A stretch of 57,295 nt of DNA from Paracoccaceae bacterium (lineage in GTDB: Bacteria > Pseudomonadota > Alphaproteobacteria > Rhodobacterales > Rhodobacteraceae): assembly GCA_947468085.1 (NCBI GenBank), contig CANIKY010000004.1:1-57295 (forward strand), written 5' to 3'. This document shows positions 44,371 to 52,056 of the stretch, one piece after another (the stretch's first letter is position 1; each line of letters opens with the position of its first letter). Below the pieces are notes generated by a model that worked only from the letters and a program-made list of their open reading frames with translations, was not told the DNA's origin and ran no database searches. A program made the translations under genes and the position numbers.

Positions 44371-44438
44371 GCGACGGAGCCCGGGGGAGGAGGTTGGGCA
44401 CCGTCGCACTTGGCCGTCACCCGGGGAGGAGGTCGGGT
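44371..44438 (-). ncRNA. Cuckoo-type small RNA unit 3 (CcsR3-like)
   Basis: Hairpin 44438-44419: stem ACCCG/CGGGT with the 10-nt loop ACCTCCTCCC. Hairpin 44407-44371: GCGACGG/CCGTCGC and GCCC/GGGC separated by one mismatch, with the same 10-mer in a 13-nt loop. Linker 11 nt. An extra hairpin, GCGAAAT/ATTTCGC at 44348-44372, follows and overlaps its base by 2 nt. Confidence 0.8.
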
Positions 44439-44454
44439 TTAGGCGAAGAAGAAA

Positions 44455-44520
44455 GCGGCACCCTCAGGGAGGAGGTTGAGGATGCCGCCGGTCCGATAGC
44501 CCGGGGGAGGAGGTCCGGGC
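44455..44520 (-). ncRNA. Cuckoo-type small RNA unit 2 (CcsR2-like)
   Basis: Hairpin 44520-44499: stem GCCCGG/CCGGGC, loop exactly ACCTCCTCCC. Hairpin 44488-44455: 12-bp stem GCGGCA-x-CCTCA, where x is a G-U pair only on the minus strand, and the same loop. Linker 10 nt. Confidence 0.8.
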
Positions 44521-44557
44521 CGCCGAAGTCTGGTCCGCTTGCGGACCTTGTAGAAAA

Positions 44558-44626
44558 GCGACGATGCCAGGGAGGAGAAAAGCACCGCCGCACTTGTCCA
44601 ATCACTTGCAGGGAGGAGGTTGCAAG
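44558..44626 (-). ncRNA. Cuckoo-type small RNA unit 1 (CcsR1-like)
   Basis: Hairpin 44626-44605: stem CTTGCA/TGCAAG, loop exactly ACCTCCTCCC, beginning 13 nt after the DUF1127 stop. Hairpin 44591-44558: ten-bp stem with two G-U pairs on the minus strand and CTCCTCCC in a 14-nt loop. Linker 13 nt. A motif-free hairpin GGTCCGC-TT-GCGGACC at 44532-44547 separates it from unit 2. Confidence 0.8.
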
Positions 44627-44638
44627 CTTAGGCCAAGA

Positions 44639-44854
44639 TTAAACTTTGTACGCCGCCTCGCGCGCCACATCGGCGATATTGCCACGGCTAAGGCCGAGAT
44701 CCGACAGGTCGCGGTCCGACAGGTGGCTTAGTTCAAAAACCGTCTGATTGTACACGCGGCGGCGTGCAATTGCGTCTTTCAATCCAACTGCCAAAGCGGC
44801 GAAGCGATCATAAAAGCTCACCTGCGCCGCACGGGTCGAAGTCATATATGCCAT
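44639..44854 (-). CDS. ccaF1: DUF1127 small protein, CcaF1-like
   Basis: A 71-residue protein with the C-terminal DUF1127 (YjiS-like) motif: LSHLSDRDLSDLGLSRGNI, preceded by RFAALAVGLKDAIARRRVYN. ATG 44854 has GAGG 6 nt upstream; an upstream GTG at 44866 is unlikely. It heads a minus-strand transcript that continues into the hairpin array. In R. sphaeroides the gene at this position (RSP_6037, CcaF1) encodes an RNA-binding DUF1127 protein involved in sRNA maturation and RNA turnover, and the transcript is stress-induced through RpoHI/RpoHII. The same role here is inferred from gene order and motif. Confidence 0.93.
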   Translation of the reverse strand: MAYMTSTRAAQVSFYDRFAALAVGLKDAIARRRVYNQTVFELSHLSDRDLSDLGLSRGNIADVAREAAYKV

Positions 44855-44929
44855 TTTTAGCCTCACATTTTTTCTATTACGCCGGACCTTTTCGTATCGA
44901 TCTCATCAGGTCTGACGCTGTTATGGCAA

Positions 44930-44958
44930 AGATGGGGCAAATGCTGCAGCTGCACAAT
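44930..44958 (-). promoter_or_regulatory. Sigma-32 (RpoH)-like promoter of the DUF1127–small RNA operon
   Basis: On the minus strand ATTGTGC, 15 nt, CCCATCT. The second half matches the heat-shock -10 consensus CCCATnT exactly; the first is a weak match to CTTGAAA, with TTG conserved. The start point would be about 70 nt before the gene. Inferred from motif and the known RpoH control of the orthologous operon. Confidence 0.5.
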
Positions 44959-45124
44959 AGGTTGATCCCTCAATGCCGCCATGCGCCCTGTGCATGGCTA
45001 GCTGTCAAAAAATGTTCATACTTATCAATATTCTCGCTTAATTTTTGAGCGTTTGGTCAAGACAGGCTTGCCCTTTGCCCCAAAGGGGAACACCTTGTAA
45101 AGGCCTTTGTCACAGGAGAATTTC

Positions 45125-46210
45125 ATGGCCCCGACACGCGATATGGTGATGGCGGAACTGGCAAAGATTGCCACCCCAAGCGGGGGCAATCTGGTGCGCG
45201 ATGATTTGGTGCGCGCCCTGACGATCGAGAGCGGTGTTGTGCGTTTCGTGATCGAAGCGCCCAGTGCCGATCACGCCCGCGCTTTGGGTGGGGCGCAACA
45301 GGCGGCCGAATCTGCGCTGCGGCGATTGGATGGTGTGACGGCGGTGCAGGTCGTGTTGACAGCCCACGGCCCTGCGGCCAAGCCCGCCGCCCCTGCCGAA
45401 GTGCCCTCGCTGAAAGTGGGTGGCCACCCGACCCCGCATCAGGGCGGGCCGGCGCGGGTTTCGGGGGTGGATCGGATCATCGCCATCGCCTCGGGCAAGG
45501 GGGGGGTCGGCAAATCCACCGTGGCCTCGAACCTCGCCGTAGCTTTGGCGCGGCAGGGGCGGCGGGTGGGGCTGTTGGATGCGGATATCTATGGCCCCTC
45601 GCAGCCGCGCATGATGGGCGTGTCCAAGCGCCCGGCCTCGCCCGATGGCAAAACGATTGAGCCCTTGCACGCGCACGGCGTGACCATGATGTCAATTGGC
45701 CTGATGCTGAAAGAGGACGAAGCCGTAATCTGGCGCGGCCCCATGCTGATGGGAGCGCTGCAACAGCTGATCAATCAAGTGGCGTGGGGCCGGTTGGATG
45801 TGCTGGTCATCGACCTGCCGCCGGGCACCGGGGATGTGCAACTGACATTGGCGCAGCGCACGCATCTGACAGGTGCCATCGTGGTATCGACCCCGCAAGA
45901 CGTAGCCCTGCTAGACGCGCGCAAGGCGCTAGATATGTTTGACAAGCTCAAAGTGCCTGTGCTGGGCCTGATCGAGAATATGTCGACCTATATCTGCCCC
46001 AACTGCGGCCACGAAGCGCATATCTTCGGCCATGGTGGCGTTGCGGCTGAGGCGGTTAAGCTGAACTTGCCCTTCTTGGGGGAATTGCCGCTTAATCTTG
46101 ATGTGCGGATTGCGGGCGATGCAGGAACCCCAATTGCCGCAACCGACAGCCCCCTGGCCGAGCCCTATATCCGCTTGGCCCGCCGGTTGATTGATGGCGG
46201 GATGGGCTGA
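45125..46210 (+). CDS. mrp: Mrp/NBP35-family P-loop ATPase (iron–sulfur carrier)
   Basis: A 361-residue protein. N-terminal MIP18-like (FeS assembly) domain of about 100 residues, then the deviant Walker [20 protein letters not shown], switch regions [17 protein letters not shown] and [17 protein letters not shown], and the Fe-S-binding CxxC in [19 protein letters not shown] 45125 has AGGAG 6 nt upstream. Acts as a scaffold or carrier of [4Fe-4S] clusters. Confidence 0.95.
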   Translation: MAPTRDMVMAELAKIATPSGGNLVRDDLVRALTIESGVVRFVIEAPSADHARALGGAQQAAESALRRLDGVTAVQVVLTAHGPAAKPAAPAEVPSLKVGGHPTPHQGGPARVSGVDRIIAIASGKGGVGKSTVASNLAVALARQGRRVGLLDADIYGPSQPRMMGVSKRPASPDGKTIEPLHAHGVTMMSIGLMLKEDEAVIWRGPMLMGALQQLINQVAWGRLDVLVIDLPPGTGDVQLTLAQRTHLTGAIVVSTPQDVALLDARKALDMFDKLKVPVLGLIENMSTYICPNCGHEAHIFGHGGVAAEAVKLNLPFLGELPLNLDVRIAGDAGTPIAATDSPLAEPYIRLARRLIDGGMG

Positions 46211-46400
46211 ACCTGCGGCGGGGCAAAGCGGGGGGCAACTCTGCCCCCCGCACCCCCTGAGCCGAGAGGCCTTTTGGGCCTCCCGGACCCTCCAGAGGCG
46301 ATTGTGGCAAAGGGCACGGGCAGGGCTGCGGCCCTTTGGCCCGTTTTCTGGCTGATTCGCAGGAATTTTCCGGGAAAATGCCCCACCGAGGTGCGAAATG

Positions 46401-46419
46401 CCGCTAAAAAGCGGTTTTT
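46401..46419 (+). terminator. Rho-independent terminator downstream of mrp
   Basis: CCGCT-AAAA-AGCGG followed by TTTTT on the plus strand. The stem is short (5 bp) and lies 190 nt after the mrp stop. It probably separates mrp from the mraZ leader. Confidence 0.55.
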
Positions 46420-46852
46420 CAGCTAAAGGCGATTTGCGGTCAAAGCCTGCGCTGCCTAAATATAGAATTTAAGGTTAAAGTGACCACAATATATAGGAAC
46501 CTGAAGGGATCTGATCGCGAAGGTTTCTCTTTTTTACCAAATGTGGGGCACTTTCCCAATATTTCCCTTGAAATGGGGTTCAATCCCATCCATAACTAAT
46601 AACAAGAGACGGGCAGCACCTTAGGGCGGACGAAACGACCCAAAATAAAAGAGCCAGAGGCAGGTTCATCAGGCTCCCTTCTTGAAAGAAAAAACGAATC
46701 CGGCGCGCGGCGCGGCCTACGTCTCCCCAAGGCAGTGCGCGAAGTTGGACGCCCAGCGATGGGACAGACGGCGGACCTGGCAGTGGCAGCAGCAGGGTCC
46801 GCCGTATTTTGTTTTACGCCCAAGCATGGGCCAAATGGAGGCGCGTTGCGCC
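46420..46852 (+). promoter_or_regulatory. Long structured leader/promoter region of the mraZ cluster
   Basis: About 430 nt without a credible gene. The left part is A/T-rich and holds a TATATA at 46490-46495. Two TGGGG boxes at 46544 and 46574 are exactly 30 nt apart; MraZ is known to bind repeated TGGG boxes near its own promoter. The right part is GC-rich. ACGGCGGACC (46768-46777) and GGTCCGCCGT (46796-46805) form a 10-bp stem followed by ATTTTGTTTT, a terminator-like structure ending about 38 nt before the mraZ start. It may be an attenuator of the cluster or the 3' end of a separate small RNA. Confidence 0.5.
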
Positions 46853-47359
46853 GTGGCGACAGAGACGTTCAGGGGCGAACACTACCTGAAGGTAGATTCC
46901 AAGGGCCGCGTGATGCTGCCCGCCCCATTTCGCCATGTCTTTGATTTTGCAGATAAACCAAGTGCCGGTGCTGGCCTTCAGATGCTTTTGGTCTATGGTG
47001 GCACCGACCGTCCCTTTGTTGAGGGTTATACCCAAGCAGGTGCTGAGGATCTGGACCGCCGGATCAGCCAATTGCCTATGGGCTCTGAAGAATACGATCT
47101 TGCCAATGCGATTTTCTACGAACAGTCTATTGGCGTGGAAACTGACAAAGATGGTCGGTTTAGCCCACCGCCGCAGGTGCGTGAAAAGCTGGACCTGCCG
47201 AAAGACGAGGTCGAGGTGGTTTTTATCGGCTCTAAACACAGTTTTAGGATGTGGCGCGCCGACACCTACCTTGCCCAGCGCAAGCCTGCGATCCGTGCCT
47301 TGGAAACCAAGCTTTTGGCAGGGGCGGATCCGCTTTCGCTGCTAAAGAACACCGTCTAG
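46853..47359 (+). CDS. mraZ: Transcriptional regulator MraZ
   Basis: A 168-residue MraZ (SpoVT/AbrB-like double fold): FRGEHYLKVDSKGRVMLPAPFR for repeat one and FYEQSIGVETDKDGRFSPPP for repeat two. First gene of the division/cell-wall cluster and its known autoregulator. The start is uncertain: GTG 46853 gives a family-like length and has GGAGG 11 nt before it; ATGs at 46826 and 46835 would add a few residues. Confidence 0.92.
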   Translation: MATETFRGEHYLKVDSKGRVMLPAPFRHVFDFADKPSAGAGLQMLLVYGGTDRPFVEGYTQAGAEDLDRRISQLPMGSEEYDLANAIFYEQSIGVETDKDGRFSPPPQVREKLDLPKDEVEVVFIGSKHSFRMWRADTYLAQRKPAIRALETKLLAGADPLSLLKNTV

Positions 47360-47368
47360 GGGGGGGAT

Positions 47369-48385
47369 GTGCAGGCAAGCGATCCCACATCTGGTCGCAA
47401 GGCACATATTCCAGTTTTGCTGCGGCCTTTGCTGGCGGCGGTTTCTCCCATTCGCGGTGTTTGGCTTGATGGTACCTTCGGCGCAGGCGGTTATGCGCGC
47501 GGCCTGTTAGAGGCGGGGGCCGAAAAGGTCATAGGCATCGACCGCGACCCTTTGGCGCATCAGATGGCAGCCGTGTGGGCGGGTGAGTTTGGTCTTCGCC
47601 TGCGGTTGGAAGAGGGCATTTTTTCAAATCTTGATACTTTGGCCGGCGAACCTTTGGACGGGGTCGTCTTGGATCTGGGCATATCCTCAATGCAGATCGA
47701 CCAGCCAGAGCGCGGATTTTCCTTCCAAAAAGATGGCCCCTTGGATATGCGGATGAGCCAGAAAGGCCCCTCTGCCGCTGATCTGGTCAACCACGCCTCT
47801 GAATCCGAGATTGCCGATATTTTGTATCTTTACGGCGAAGAGCGCGCCTCGCGGCGGATTGCGCGCGCGATTGTAGAGCATGCGGCTAAAGCGCCGTTTG
47901 AAACCACGCTGCAACTGGCTGAAGTGATCGCCCGCTGCCTGCCCCGCCCAAAGCCAGGCCAAAGCCATCCCGCAACCCGCAGCTTTCAAGCCCTGCGCAT
48001 CGCCGTAAATGCAGAGTTTACCGAATTGGCCCAAGGGCTTGCAGCGGCTGAGCGGGCGCTGAAACCTGGCGGGCTTTTGGCTGTTGTGACCTTTCACAGT
48101 CTGGAAGACCGCATCGTCAAACGCTTTTTGCAATTGGCCTCGGGCACCGAAGCCAACGCCAATCGCTATGCCCCCGCCCGGGCCGAGACGACTGCGCGCT
48201 TTACCTTGATGACCAAGCGCGCCATTGATCCGGACGCGCAAGAACTGGCCGATAACCCCCGCGCGCGGTCGGCCAAGTTGCGCATAGCGCGGCGTACCGC
48301 AGCCCCGCCGCAAGTCATCGCCATGGCTGACATTGACGTGCCCTTGACCCCCAAGCCAAACACTACCCGCAAAGGAGGCCGCTGA
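47369..48385 (+). CDS. rsmH: 16S rRNA m4C1402 methyltransferase
   Basis: A 338-residue SAM-dependent methyltransferase. [18 protein letters not shown] motif [41 protein letters not shown], and the RsmH signature [16 protein letters not shown]. Start GTG 47369, 9 nt after mraZ and directly behind a G-run. The stop abuts the ftsL ATG. Confidence 0.96.
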   Translation: MQASDPTSGRKAHIPVLLRPLLAAVSPIRGVWLDGTFGAGGYARGLLEAGAEKVIGIDRDPLAHQMAAVWAGEFGLRLRLEEGIFSNLDTLAGEPLDGVVLDLGISSMQIDQPERGFSFQKDGPLDMRMSQKGPSAADLVNHASESEIADILYLYGEERASRRIARAIVEHAAKAPFETTLQLAEVIARCLPRPKPGQSHPATRSFQALRIAVNAEFTELAQGLAAAERALKPGGLLAVVTFHSLEDRIVKRFLQLASGTEANANRYAPARAETTARFTLMTKRAIDPDAQELADNPRARSAKLRIARRTAAPPQVIAMADIDVPLTPKPNTTRKGGR

Positions 48386-48760
48386 ATGCGACCTTTCTTG
48401 TCAATCTTATCTTTCATTGCAATGATGGCTTTTGCCTTTTGGGCTTACCGCGAAAACTATGCGACCCAGACGCAGTTGAAAGAGATGTCTGAGGTGCAAA
48501 ACCAAATCGCGGCCCTGCGCGACGAGATTGCCATGCAAAAAGCCGAATGGGCCTATCTGAACCGTCCCACGCGCCTGCGCGATCTGGCGGCGATGAATTT
48601 TGACAGGCTAGGTTTGATGCCAATGGCCCCCTTGCAACTGGCGACGGCGGCAGATGTGGCCATGCCCCTCGCAATTCCCCTGCTGATCACCGGAGAAGCC
48701 CAGTCGGATGGCGCTTTAAGTTCTGTCTTGGTCAGTCCGGAGGGAGAACAATCCCCATGA
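48386..48760 (+). CDS. ftsL: Cell division protein FtsL
   Basis: A 124-residue bitopic membrane protein: a short cytoplasmic start, a membrane helix at about 3-21 (FLSILSFIAMMAFAFWAYR), then a coiled coil with KEMSEVQNQIAALRDEIAMQKAEW and the LNRPTRLRDLAAMNFD segment typical of alphaproteobacterial FtsL. Immediately follows rsmH and overlaps ftsI by 4 nt. Part of the FtsQLB divisome subcomplex. Confidence 0.9.
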   Translation: MRPFLSILSFIAMMAFAFWAYRENYATQTQLKEMSEVQNQIAALRDEIAMQKAEWAYLNRPTRLRDLAAMNFDRLGLMPMAPLQLATAADVAMPLAIPLLITGEAQSDGALSSVLVSPEGEQSP

Positions 48761-50565
48761 TCCGCACGCCGCTGCGTCCTTTGGCCCGGATTTTGGATGC
48801 CCGCGCCAAGGGGCAAAACCCAGATGTGATCGAAAGAGAAAATCTTGCAGCGCGCAATGACGCGTTGCGCGATACCTCTCGGGCACGGGCAGAAAAACGA
48901 TTGATTTTGTTAGCCCTTTGCTTTTTTGCGGCGTTTGCTGTGATCGGGGTGCGGATGGGCACACTTGCCGCATCGACCCCAACAGAACCGCGCGCGGCGG
49001 CCGGTGGGTCCGAGATTACGGCGCAGCGCGCTGATATTGTAGATCGCAGCGGCCGGATTTTGGCCACGAATATGTTGACCTATTCGCTTTATGCCCAGCC
49101 ACGCGATCTGGTGGATCCGGCCAAGACAGCCACTGCTTTGGCCGAAATATTCCCTGAACTTAATGCCAAAGACTTGCAGCGCCGCTTCACAGATGGGCGC
49201 AGCTTTTTATGGGTGCGCAAAGTCCTGTCGCCTGAACAAAAGCAAAGAGTGCATGAAATTGGCGATCCGGGCCTGTATTTTGGCCCGCGTGAAATGCGTC
49301 TTTACCCAAATGGTACCTTGGCCGCCCATATTTTGGGGGGCACTGCCTTTGGCTCGGAAGGGGTGAATGCGGCCCAAGTCATTGGCACGGCCGGATTAGA
49401 AGCAGCGCTAGAGCCCCGCCTGAGCGACCCCGCCCAGTCGGCCACGCCTGTGACCCTGTCCATCGACCTCACCTTGCAAGCAACGGTAGAAGAGGTGCTG
49501 CTGACCGGCATGACCACACTGCACGCCAAGGGCGCTGCAGCGATTTTGATGGATATCCATAGCGGTGAAATTCTGGCCATGGCCAGCCTGCCCGACTTTG
49601 ACCCCAATGATCGCAATGCCACAAACACAACGCGTGACCCATCGGATAACCCTTTGTTCAACCGCGCGGTGCAGGGCATTTACGAGTTGGGCTCGACCTT
49701 CAAGATTTTTGCCGCGGCTCAGGTTATGGATCTAGGGTTGGCCACGCCCGAGACTCAGATTGATACCGCCAAACCTTTCCGGGTTGGGCGCTTTCCTATC
49801 AACGAATTTGACGGCCACAATTACGGCCCGACAAGAAGCCTGTCAGATGTGATTGCAGTTTCGTCTAACATCGGGGCTGCCCATCTGGGATTGATGATTG
49901 GGGGCGAACGTCAGAAGGCTTTTCTCAAAAGCCTCGGCCTATTGGACCCGCCGATCATCGAATTGACCGAGGCGCGCTCTGCCCGGGCAATGTTTCAAAC
50001 CCCTTGGAACGATGTGGTGACTGTCACGGCCTCTTACGGGCACGGGGTGGCTACCAGTCTTTTGAACCTTGCAGCTGCCTATGCAGCCCTTAGCAACGGG
50101 GGCACCAAGGTAACGCCCACTTTGCTGCATTCTGACAACCACACCCTTGGCCCGCGTGTCGTGAGCGAGCAAACCTCTAGGGACAGCGTTTTGATGATGC
50201 GCCGCGTGGTCACCGACGGGACGGCAACTTTTGCCAATGTGCCCGGCTATCAGGTCGCTGGTAAAACTGGGACAGCCGAAAAGCCGAAGAAAGAGGGACG
50301 TGGTTATGACAAAGACAAGGTGATCAACACATTCGCTTCGGTCTTTCCCGCCAGTAATCCGCAATATGTTCTGGTCGTGACGTTGGATGAGCCGGTGGAA
50401 ACCGCTGGCCCCAAGCCCCTACGCACCGCAGGCTACACGGCCGTGCCCGTTGCGGCCGAGATCATCCGCCGCATCGGGCCTTTGGTGGGCCTGCGCCCGC
50501 AGTTCGAAGATACCAGCTTGGCCGCGATCAATGCCCCGCCTCAAAAGCCCGTGGCGCAGGAGTAG
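48757..50565 (+). CDS. ftsI: Septal peptidoglycan transpeptidase FtsI (PBP3)
   Basis: A 602-residue class B penicillin-binding protein. One membrane helix near residues 47-66 (LILLALCFFAAFAVIGVRMG), pedestal domain beginning AQRADIVDRSGRILATNM, and the transpeptidase motifs STFK (ELGSTFKIF), SSN (AVSSNIGAAH) and KTGT (VAGKTGTAEK). Overlaps ftsL (ATGA). Cross-links peptidoglycan at the septum together with FtsW, which is not in the window. Confidence 0.97.
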   Translation: MIRTPLRPLARILDARAKGQNPDVIERENLAARNDALRDTSRARAEKRLILLALCFFAAFAVIGVRMGTLAASTPTEPRAAAGGSEITAQRADIVDRSGRILATNMLTYSLYAQPRDLVDPAKTATALAEIFPELNAKDLQRRFTDGRSFLWVRKVLSPEQKQRVHEIGDPGLYFGPREMRLYPNGTLAAHILGGTAFGSEGVNAAQVIGTAGLEAALEPRLSDPAQSATPVTLSIDLTLQATVEEVLLTGMTTLHAKGAAAILMDIHSGEILAMASLPDFDPNDRNATNTTRDPSDNPLFNRAVQGIYELGSTFKIFAAAQVMDLGLATPETQIDTAKPFRVGRFPINEFDGHNYGPTRSLSDVIAVSSNIGAAHLGLMIGGERQKAFLKSLGLLDPPIIELTEARSARAMFQTPWNDVVTVTASYGHGVATSLLNLAAAYAALSNGGTKVTPTLLHSDNHTLGPRVVSEQTSRDSVLMMRRVVTDGTATFANVPGYQVAGKTGTAEKPKKEGRGYDKDKVINTFASVFPASNPQYVLVVTLDEPVETAGPKPLRTAGYTAVPVAAEIIRRIGPLVGLRPQFEDTSLAAINAPPQKPVAQE

Positions 50566-50571
50566 GTGCAG

Positions 50572-52056
50572 ATGTCTTCCCCCTACCCAAAGCTTTTGTC
50601 GCATATGGCCCTGTCAGCGCGCGGCGGGCGCGACCCGCAGGTGGTGGGATTGACGGCTGACAGCCTGGCCGTGCGGCCGGGATTTTTGTTTGCTGCCCTG
50701 CCCGGATCTGCCCTGCACGGGGCCAGCTATATCGCGGTGGCGATAGAGGCGGGAGCTGCGGCCATCTTAACCGATGCCAAGGGGGCCACCCTTGCCAAAG
50801 ACGCACTTGACGGCGCAGACGTGGCGCTTGTGGTGGCAGAAGACCCGCGCGAAGTTTTGGCCCGTGCCGCTGCCCTTTGGTACGGGGCGCAGCCAGCGAC
50901 CATGGTGGCAGTGACAGGCACCAATGGCAAAACCTCCACTGCGACATTTTGTCGCCAGATTTGGACGCTGTTGGGCCATGCCGCCATCAACATCGGCACC
51001 ACAGGGGTGGAAGGGGCATGGTCGGCCCCGTCGTTGCACACCACGCCAGACCCTTTAACATTGCATCACATGCTGGCCAATGCCGCCGCGCAAGGCATCA
51101 CCCATGCCGCGATGGAGGCGTCAAGCCACGGGTTGGATCAACGCCGGATGGAGGGTGTGCGCCTTAACGCTGCGGGCTTCACCAACTTCACCCAAGATCA
51201 CCTAGACTATCACAAGACCTTTGAGGCCTATTTCGCCGCCAAAGCCGGGCTCTTCAGCCGCCTTTTGCCGCCCGATGGCATAGCGGTCATCAACTTGGAT
51301 GATCCCAAGGGTGCAGATTTGGCCGAAATTGCCCGCTCCAAGGGGCAGGGGCTGATCACTGTGGGCCACGCGCCCACGGCGGATCTGCGGCTGCTCGCGC
51401 AGCGTTTTGACGCAACGGGACAAGATTTGCGTCTGTCGTTTCATGGCGTTACCTATCAAATTCGCCTGTCGTTGATCGGCGGGTTTCAGGCGGAAAATGT
51501 GGCGCTTGCCGCGGCCTTGGTGATGGCTGCCGGCGAACGGGCGGGTGATGTCATGGCCACCTTGCCCGCGCTGACCGGCGTGCGCGGGCGTATGCAATTG
51601 GCCGCGACCCGCAAAAACGGCGCTTCGGTCTTTGTGGATTATGCCCACACGCCTGACGCGATCGCCACCGCGTTACAGGCCCTGCGCCCGCATGTCTTGG
51701 GGCGGATCGTGATCGTTTTTGGCGCAGGCGGCGACCGCGACACATCCAAGCGGGCACTGATGGGGCAAGCAGCGCAGGCCCATGCCGATGTGCTTTTTGT
51801 GACAGATGATAACCCCAGAAGCGAAGATCCAGCCTTGATCCGCGCATCCATCCTGCAAGCCTGCCCTGAAGCCGCCAATGTGAGTGACCGGGCAGAGGCG
51901 ATCTTGCGCGGGGTTGATGCGTTGGGTCCGGGGGATGCTTTGCTGATCGCGGGCAAGGGGCATGAGACGGGCCAGATCATCAAGGGTGACATTTACCCTT
52001 TTGACGATGTCGAACAGGCAAGTATCGCCGTCGCGGCGTTGGACGGTGTGATATGA
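50572..52056 (+). CDS. murE: UDP-MurNAc-tripeptide synthetase (meso-DAP adding)
   Basis: A 494-residue Mur ligase. ATP loop VTGTNGKTSTATFCRQ, carbamylated-Lys region, SSHGLDQRRMEGV, FTNFTQDHLDYHKTFEAYF, and DNPRSEDP, the signature for meso-diaminopimelate as third residue. ATG 50572 has AGGAG 9 nt upstream; a GTG at 50566 is the alternative. Overlaps murF by 4 nt. Confidence 0.97.
   Translation: MSSPYPKLLSHMALSARGGRDPQVVGLTADSLAVRPGFLFAALPGSALHGASYIAVAIEAGAAAILTDAKGATLAKDALDGADVALVVAEDPREVLARAAALWYGAQPATMVAVTGTNGKTSTATFCRQIWTLLGHAAINIGTTGVEGAWSAPSLHTTPDPLTLHHMLANAAAQGITHAAMEASSHGLDQRRMEGVRLNAAGFTNFTQDHLDYHKTFEAYFAAKAGLFSRLLPPDGIAVINLDDPKGADLAEIARSKGQGLITVGHAPTADLRLLAQRFDATGQDLRLSFHGVTYQIRLSLIGGFQAENVALAAALVMAAGERAGDVMATLPALTGVRGRMQLAATRKNGASVFVDYAHTPDAIATALQALRPHVLGRIVIVFGAGGDRDTSKRALMGQAAQAHADVLFVTDDNPRSEDPALIRASILQACPEAANVSDRAEAILRGVDALGPGDALLIAGKGHETGQIIKGDIYPFDDVEQASIAVAALDGVI

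Noticed and set aside
44264-44626. GGGAGGAGG repeats on the plus strand as a CRISPR array or a row of ribosome-binding sites
   Set aside because: The repeated unit is only 8-10 nt, spacing is irregular, and no short genes follow the plus-strand copies. The flanking complementary arms and minus-strand G·U pairs explain the repeats as hairpin loops.
44244-44642. A 132-codon open frame on the plus strand across the hairpin array
   Set aside because: Composition is dictated by the GC-rich repeats, there is no start site context, and the opposite strand carries the structured RNA.
46572-46588. GGGGTTCAATCCC resembling a tRNA T-arm
   Set aside because: The required five-pair stem breaks at the third pair, and no acceptor or anticodon arm is found around it.
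46420-46852. RNase P RNA, tmRNA, 6S or SRP RNA in the mraZ leader
   Set aside because: None of the conserved core sequences (such as the GAGGAAAGTCC block of RNase P RNA) is present on either strand.
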